The position numbers and the translations under genes are program-made. A model generated the notes under the pieces. It saw nothing but the letters and a program-made list of their open reading frames with translations, searched no databases and had not been told where the DNA came from. From Parascedosporium putredinis (Eukaryota > Ascomycota > Sordariomycetes > Microascales > Microascaceae), in the NCBI GenBank assembly GCA_949357655.1, contig CASHTG010000017.1:682001-746000 (forward strand): a stretch of 64,000 nucleotides of DNA. Direction: 5' to 3'. Below, piece by piece: positions 59,618 through 64,000 of the stretch (positions are counted from its first letter, which is position 1; each line of letters opens with the position of its first letter).

Positions 59618-62600
59618 ATGGCGACCACGTCGAACATGTTTCTTTATTCGCTGACCATCCAGCCGCCTACGCATGTCACGGAGGCGGTGGTTGGTCAGTT
59701 TGCAGGCACCAAGGAGCAGCAGATTGTGACGGCATCCGGCTCCCGTCTCGTTCTCCTCCGCCCTGACCCTACCCAAGGAAAGGTTGTAACTCTTCTTTCC
59801 CATGATATCTTTGGTATCATCCGCTCCATGGCTGCGTTCAGACTCGCTGGAAGTAACAAAGGTACGTACTCTACTCCCCTCCCCAGCGTCACTCAACCGC
59901 CGAGTGACTTGGAAGCCCTCCACTTCCAAAACACTGCGGATCGGGCGACTGCTATGGCCATAGCTACATGAAGTGGCTGCCCTAAAGTCATCTTGAGATG
60001 AGCTCTTACATTGTTCAAACGCTAAACGGTTCATTTTTTCATAGATTATCTCATCCTGGCAACCGACTCTGGAAGAATCACAATCCTAGAGTACAATCCC
60101 ACCCAAAACTGCTTCGCACGGGTACATCTAGAAACGTTTGGCAAGTCGGGGGTTCGGAGGGTCATTCCCGGTGAATACCTAGCCTGCGATCCCAAGGGAA
60201 GAGCGTGTCTGATTGCCTCTCTTGAGAAGAACAAGCTTGTCTACGTCTTGAACCGAAATGCTCAGGCTGCATTGACAATCAGTTCTCCTCTCGAGGCGCA
60301 TAAGCCCGGTGTCCATGTCCTTTCCCTTATCGCCCTCGATGTCGGATATGCAAATCCTGTTTTCGCTGCGCTCGAGTGGGACTACACAGAGGCTGATCAG
60401 GACCCGACAGGCCAAGCTGTTGACGAGATCGAACCTCACCTCGTATATTACGAGCTCGATCTCGGCCTGAACCACGTTGTTCGTAAATGGTCAGAGCCCG
60501 TAGATCGTACCGCGTCAATATTGTTCCAAGTACCCGGTGGCAAGGATGGACCGAGCGGTGTGTTGGTGTGTGGTGAAGAGAGTGTCACATATCGACACTC
60601 TAACCAAGACCCCTTCCGTGTTGCCATCCCACGGAGAAAAGGTGCTACTGAGGATCCCTCAAGAAAACGAAACATTGTTGCGGGTGTGATGCACAAGCTC
60701 AAAGGAAGCGCGGGCGCCTTCTTCTTCCTGCTCCAAACCGAGGATGGCGATCTCTTCAAAGTCACCATTGACATGGTTGAGGATGACGAGGGTAACCCTA
60801 CTGGAGAAGTCAGACGGCTCAAGATCAAGTACTTTGACACCGTGCCCCTTGCCACGAGCCTTAGCATTCTCAAGAGCGGTTTCCTCTACGTCGCTAGCCA
60901 GGCTGGCAATCATCAATTCTACCAATTCGAGAAGCTTGGGGATGACGATGACGAGCCCGAGTTCTCAAGCGACGACTTTCCAGCGGACCCAAGCGCTTCC
61001 TATGACCCCGTTTACTTCTACCCTAGGCCTGCGGAAAATCTAGCCCTGGTGGAGAGCGTGGAGTCCATGAACCCCCTCGTCGACTGCAAGGTTGCCAACC
61101 TCACAGACGAAGATGCCCCGCAGATTTATACTATTTGCGGAAGCGGGGCCAGAAGCACATTCAGAACGATCAAGCACGGCCTTGAAGTCGAAGAGATCGT
61201 AGCCTCGGAAGTTCCTGGCATTCCCTCCGCCGTCTGGACCCTCAAGCTTGACCGAGGGGACCAGTACGATTCTTATATCATTCTTTCCTTCACGAATGGC
61301 ACATTTGTCTTGAGCATTGGCGAAACTGTCGAGCAGGTGAATAACTCTGGGTTTTTGACCTCTGTCCCTACACTAGCAGCCCAGCTCCTCGGCGAGGACG
61401 GACTTATCCAGGTCCACCCCAAGGGAATTAGGCACATTTGCCGTGGGGAAGTACAAGAGTGGGCGGCGCCCCAGCATCGCTCAATTGTCGCCGCCGCCAC
61501 GAATAGCAACCAAGTAGCTATTGCTCTAAGCTCAGGCGAAATTGTGTACTTCGAGATGGACTCCGACGGCTCCTTGGCCGAGTATGATGAGAAGAAGGAG
61601 ATGAACGGCACCGTCACCTGTCTCAGCCTTGGTGATGTACCGGAAGGTAGGCGGCGGAGCTCGTTTTTGGCTGTTGGCTGCGATGATTGCACAATTCGCA
61701 TCCTCAGCCTCGACCCCGATTCAACACTGGAAAGTAGGTCTGTCCAGGCGTTGACAGCTGCTCCCTCTTCACTCTCCATCATGGCTATGTTCGATTCTTC
61801 CTCAGGTGGATCGACCCTCTACCTCCACATCGGTTTACACTCCGGTGTCTACCTTCGAACCGTCCTTGACGAAATCACGGGCGAGTTGACGGACACAAGG
61901 CAGAAGTTCTTGGGTCCCCGACCCGTGCGGCTTTCCCAAGTTTCGGTCAAGGGCCAGACCTGCGTCCTAGCTCTAAGTTCGCGACCGTGGCTAGGCTACG
62001 CCGATCCGATATCAAAAAGCTTTGTGGTGACGCCCTTGAACTACGTCGACTTAGAATGGGGATGGAATTTTACTAGCGAGCAGTGCGAAGAAGGCATCGT
62101 TGGTATTCAGGGCCAATCTCTCCGGTGAGTTTTAAACTGCGCGATCTGGGTCTCATACAAGGCCACCCACATTCCCCTCTCCTCCCCCTTTCTCCCAGTG
62201 CAAATGATGAGAAAGAGATATCCTATTTGCGTCTTGCACAAATACAAAACCGCAATGAGGACTCTTTTAATTGTTCCTTCTGAAACGCACACACCTATCC
62301 CTTGCCTTGATTCGATACCAGTACGAGCTTAGAGGGAACGCCGCTGACATGAGCTTGGTGTAGCATCTTCTCGATAGAGAAGCTTGGGGAAACCCTGATT
62401 CAGAAATCCATCCCCTGACCTACACACCGAAGAGGCTGGTCAAGCATCCCGATTATCCCATCTTCTACACAATTGAGGCGGACAACAACACCCTTGCACC
62501 GGAACTTCGTGAGCAGTTGCTTGCAGATCCGGGGTTGTCAACGGAGATGCCAAAGTTCTCCCTCCCCCGAGTTTGGTTATCCGAGGGGTAAGGGTCGCTG

Positions 62601-63785
62601 GGCATCATGCATCAGCGTTGTGGATCCCCTGGGAGACGAGCCTCGGGTGCTCCAAACCATTGATTTCCAAAATAATGAAGCGGCCTGCTGTGCGGCTGTC
62701 ATACCATTTGCCAGCCAAGACAATGAGCCATTCCTCGTGGTCGGCACCGGCAAAGACATGATTCTCAACCCTCGCCAGTTCTCCGAGGGCTACATCCATG
62801 TCTATAGGTCCCATGAGGATGGCCGGGAGTTGGAATTTATTCACCGGACAAAGGTCGAAGAGCCTCCCAGCGCGATGCTTGCGTTTCAAGGCAAGCTCCT
62901 TGTGGCGATTGGCAAGTCACTGCGCGTGTATGATCTGGGCATGAAACAGATGCTCAGAAAGGCGCAGGCTAACGTCTCGGCTCATCTCATTGTGTCCCTC
63001 GACGTTCAGCAGAACCGTATCGTTGTGGGCGATGTCATGCAGGGCGTTACATACGTCGCGTACAAGCCGGCTGCGAACAGGTTGATACCATTTGCAGACG
63101 ACACGATCTCGCGTTGGGTTACTTGCACCACCATGATCGATTACGAGTCGATGGCGGGAGGTGATAAGTTTGGCAATCTCTACATCCTACGATGTCCCTC
63201 GAAAGCCAGCGACGAGGCGGATGGGGATAGCTCTGGCGTTCACCTTCTCCATGCACGAGACTACCTTCACGGCGCACCCAATCGAGTTGATCTCATGGCG
63301 CACTTTTACACACAAGATATCCCCACCAGCATCACCAAAACGAGTTTGGTTGTCGGGGGCAAGACATCATACTCTGGACTGGCATCAATGGTTCCATTGG
63401 CGCTCTGATCCCGTTTGTGAGCCGTGAGGATGCCGACTTTTTCCAGACGTTGGAGACGCACATGAGGAGCGAGGATGCGCCGCTGGCTGGGAGAGACCAC
63501 CTCATCTACCGTGGGTATTATGTACCCGTCAAGGGGGTCATAGACGGCGATTTGTGCGAGCGGTATGCGCTCCTACCAAACGACAAGAAGCAGATGATTG
63601 CAGGGGAACTAGACCGGTCCGTCCGGGAGATTGAGAGGAAGATCTCGGTATGTCATGCTAACACCATCCTTCAATTTTCCCCGGACTTCCCCTTCCCTGC
63701 CCAACCATCAAAGCTTTCTCTTCACTTGACTGCCTGCTAACTCGCCTTGTTCACGTAGGATGTCCGGACCCGGTCAGCTTTCTAG
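59618..63785 (+). CDS. rse1: Pre-mRNA splicing factor Rse1/SF3B3 (SF3b130), four frame breaks
   Basis: Three-beta-propeller scaffold of the SF3b complex in U2 snRNP, required for branch-site recognition. Exons 59618-59861, 60045-62124, 62364-63647 and 63759-63785. Starts MATTSNMFLYSLTIQPPTHV and contains GTKEQQIVTASGSRL, CDPKGRACLIASLEKNKLVY, EAHKPGVHVLSLIALDVGYA, LSSGEIVYFEMDSDGSLAEY, AVGCDDCTIRILSLDPDSTL and, near the end, NDKKQMIAGELDRSVREIER, finishing DVRTRSAF. The CPSF_A-type C-terminal half covers exon 3. Frame breaks, each one base short: C4 at 62412-62415 (creates a TGA), G4 at 62531-62534, C5 at 62564-62568 and G5 at 63355-63359. Correction gives 1212 residues, the usual size. DDB1 and CPSF160 are relatives, but the sequence follows Rse1 throughout. 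Confidence 0.97.
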
Positions 63786-64000
63786 TGAGATTCTGGTAGT
63801 AGAATACCTCGTGTCCCTTTTTTCTCTTTTTCTCCCGATCCTCTCCAGGATATCTAGCATCAGCAATGCTACGAGGGATTAAACGATCGAAATGTATAGT
63901 GTTGTGGCTAGCCCTCATGTGGTGGTGTCTTTTTGTCTTTTTGTCTTTTGGGCACAATACCTGGTGTTCTTTTCGGCGGTGTGTGTGGCCGGCTCGCTAC
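63786..64000. other. 3' flank of Rse1
   Basis: Downstream non-coding sequence to the window end; TTTTGTC repeats near 63930-63950. No start of another gene is visible. Confidence 0.4.

Noticed and set aside
14308..63359. RIP mutation as the reason for the broken genes
   Set aside because: RIP makes C-to-T substitutions in repeats, not single-base deletions in unique genes; only the F-box TAG could fit it.
59618..63785. DDB1 or CPSF160 instead of Rse1
   Set aside because: Start, length and motif order follow SF3B3/Rse1 throughout, including the short DVRTRSAF end.

Overview
This is nuclear DNA of a filamentous ascomycete (Pezizomycotina, most likely a Sordariomycete). The evidence is short GT-AG introns, usually 50-200 bp, with CTAAC-type branch sites, pyrimidine-rich leaders, and a set of conserved fungal housekeeping genes. 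The fungal-type G-protein gamma subunit and the short PP1 tail fit this. I cannot name the species.

Layout. 2.8-4.2 kb (+): PP1 catalytic subunit. 5.9-6.5 kb (-): Rdx/SelW-like thioredoxin-fold protein. 7.2-8.9 kb (-): F-box protein with an in-frame stop. 10.2-10.75 kb (-): G-gamma. 13.9-17.4 kb (+): eIF3a. 21.1-21.8 kb (+): secreted Cys-rich protein. 22.9-24.0 kb (+): polyprenol reductase (Dfg10/SRD5A3), tail-to-tail with an ALKBH6-like dioxygenase at 24.1-25.1 kb (-). 27.0-32.3 kb (+): Hos4-like ankyrin protein of the Set3 complex. 33.9-36.2 kb (+): DRG1/Rbg1 GTPase. 36.25-49.6 kb: 13.4 kb with no supportable gene. 49.6-51.5 kb (+): HTH/CENP-B-type DNA-binding protein. 52.9-56.8 kb (-): PXA-domain protein with an apparent 2.07 kb intron. 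57.6-59.2 kb (-): Mss51-like mitochondrial protein. 59.6-63.8 kb (+): splicing factor Rse1/SF3B3. There is no operon-like organisation; the genes are independent housekeeping and regulatory loci (translation, splicing, chromatin, signalling, protein glycosylation).

The most important observation concerns the sequence itself. In 10 of the 14 genes the conserved reading frame is broken at 26 sites. Every site is repaired by adding one base (sometimes two), usually in a short homopolymer run. After repair, every gene has a length that is a multiple of three and keeps its expected domains. This looks like systematic homopolymer under-calling in the assembly rather than gene decay, and anyone using these gene models should correct for it. 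Coordinates below are raw window positions from start codon to true stop.

I found no tRNA, rRNA, CRISPR, intact transposon or biosynthetic cluster, and no convincing new multi-gene system. The most unusual biological features are the 2 kb intron, the 13 kb gene-free block, an intergenic hairpin, a GC-AG intron, the N-terminal extension of G-gamma and the long E/K/R helix of the Hos4 protein.
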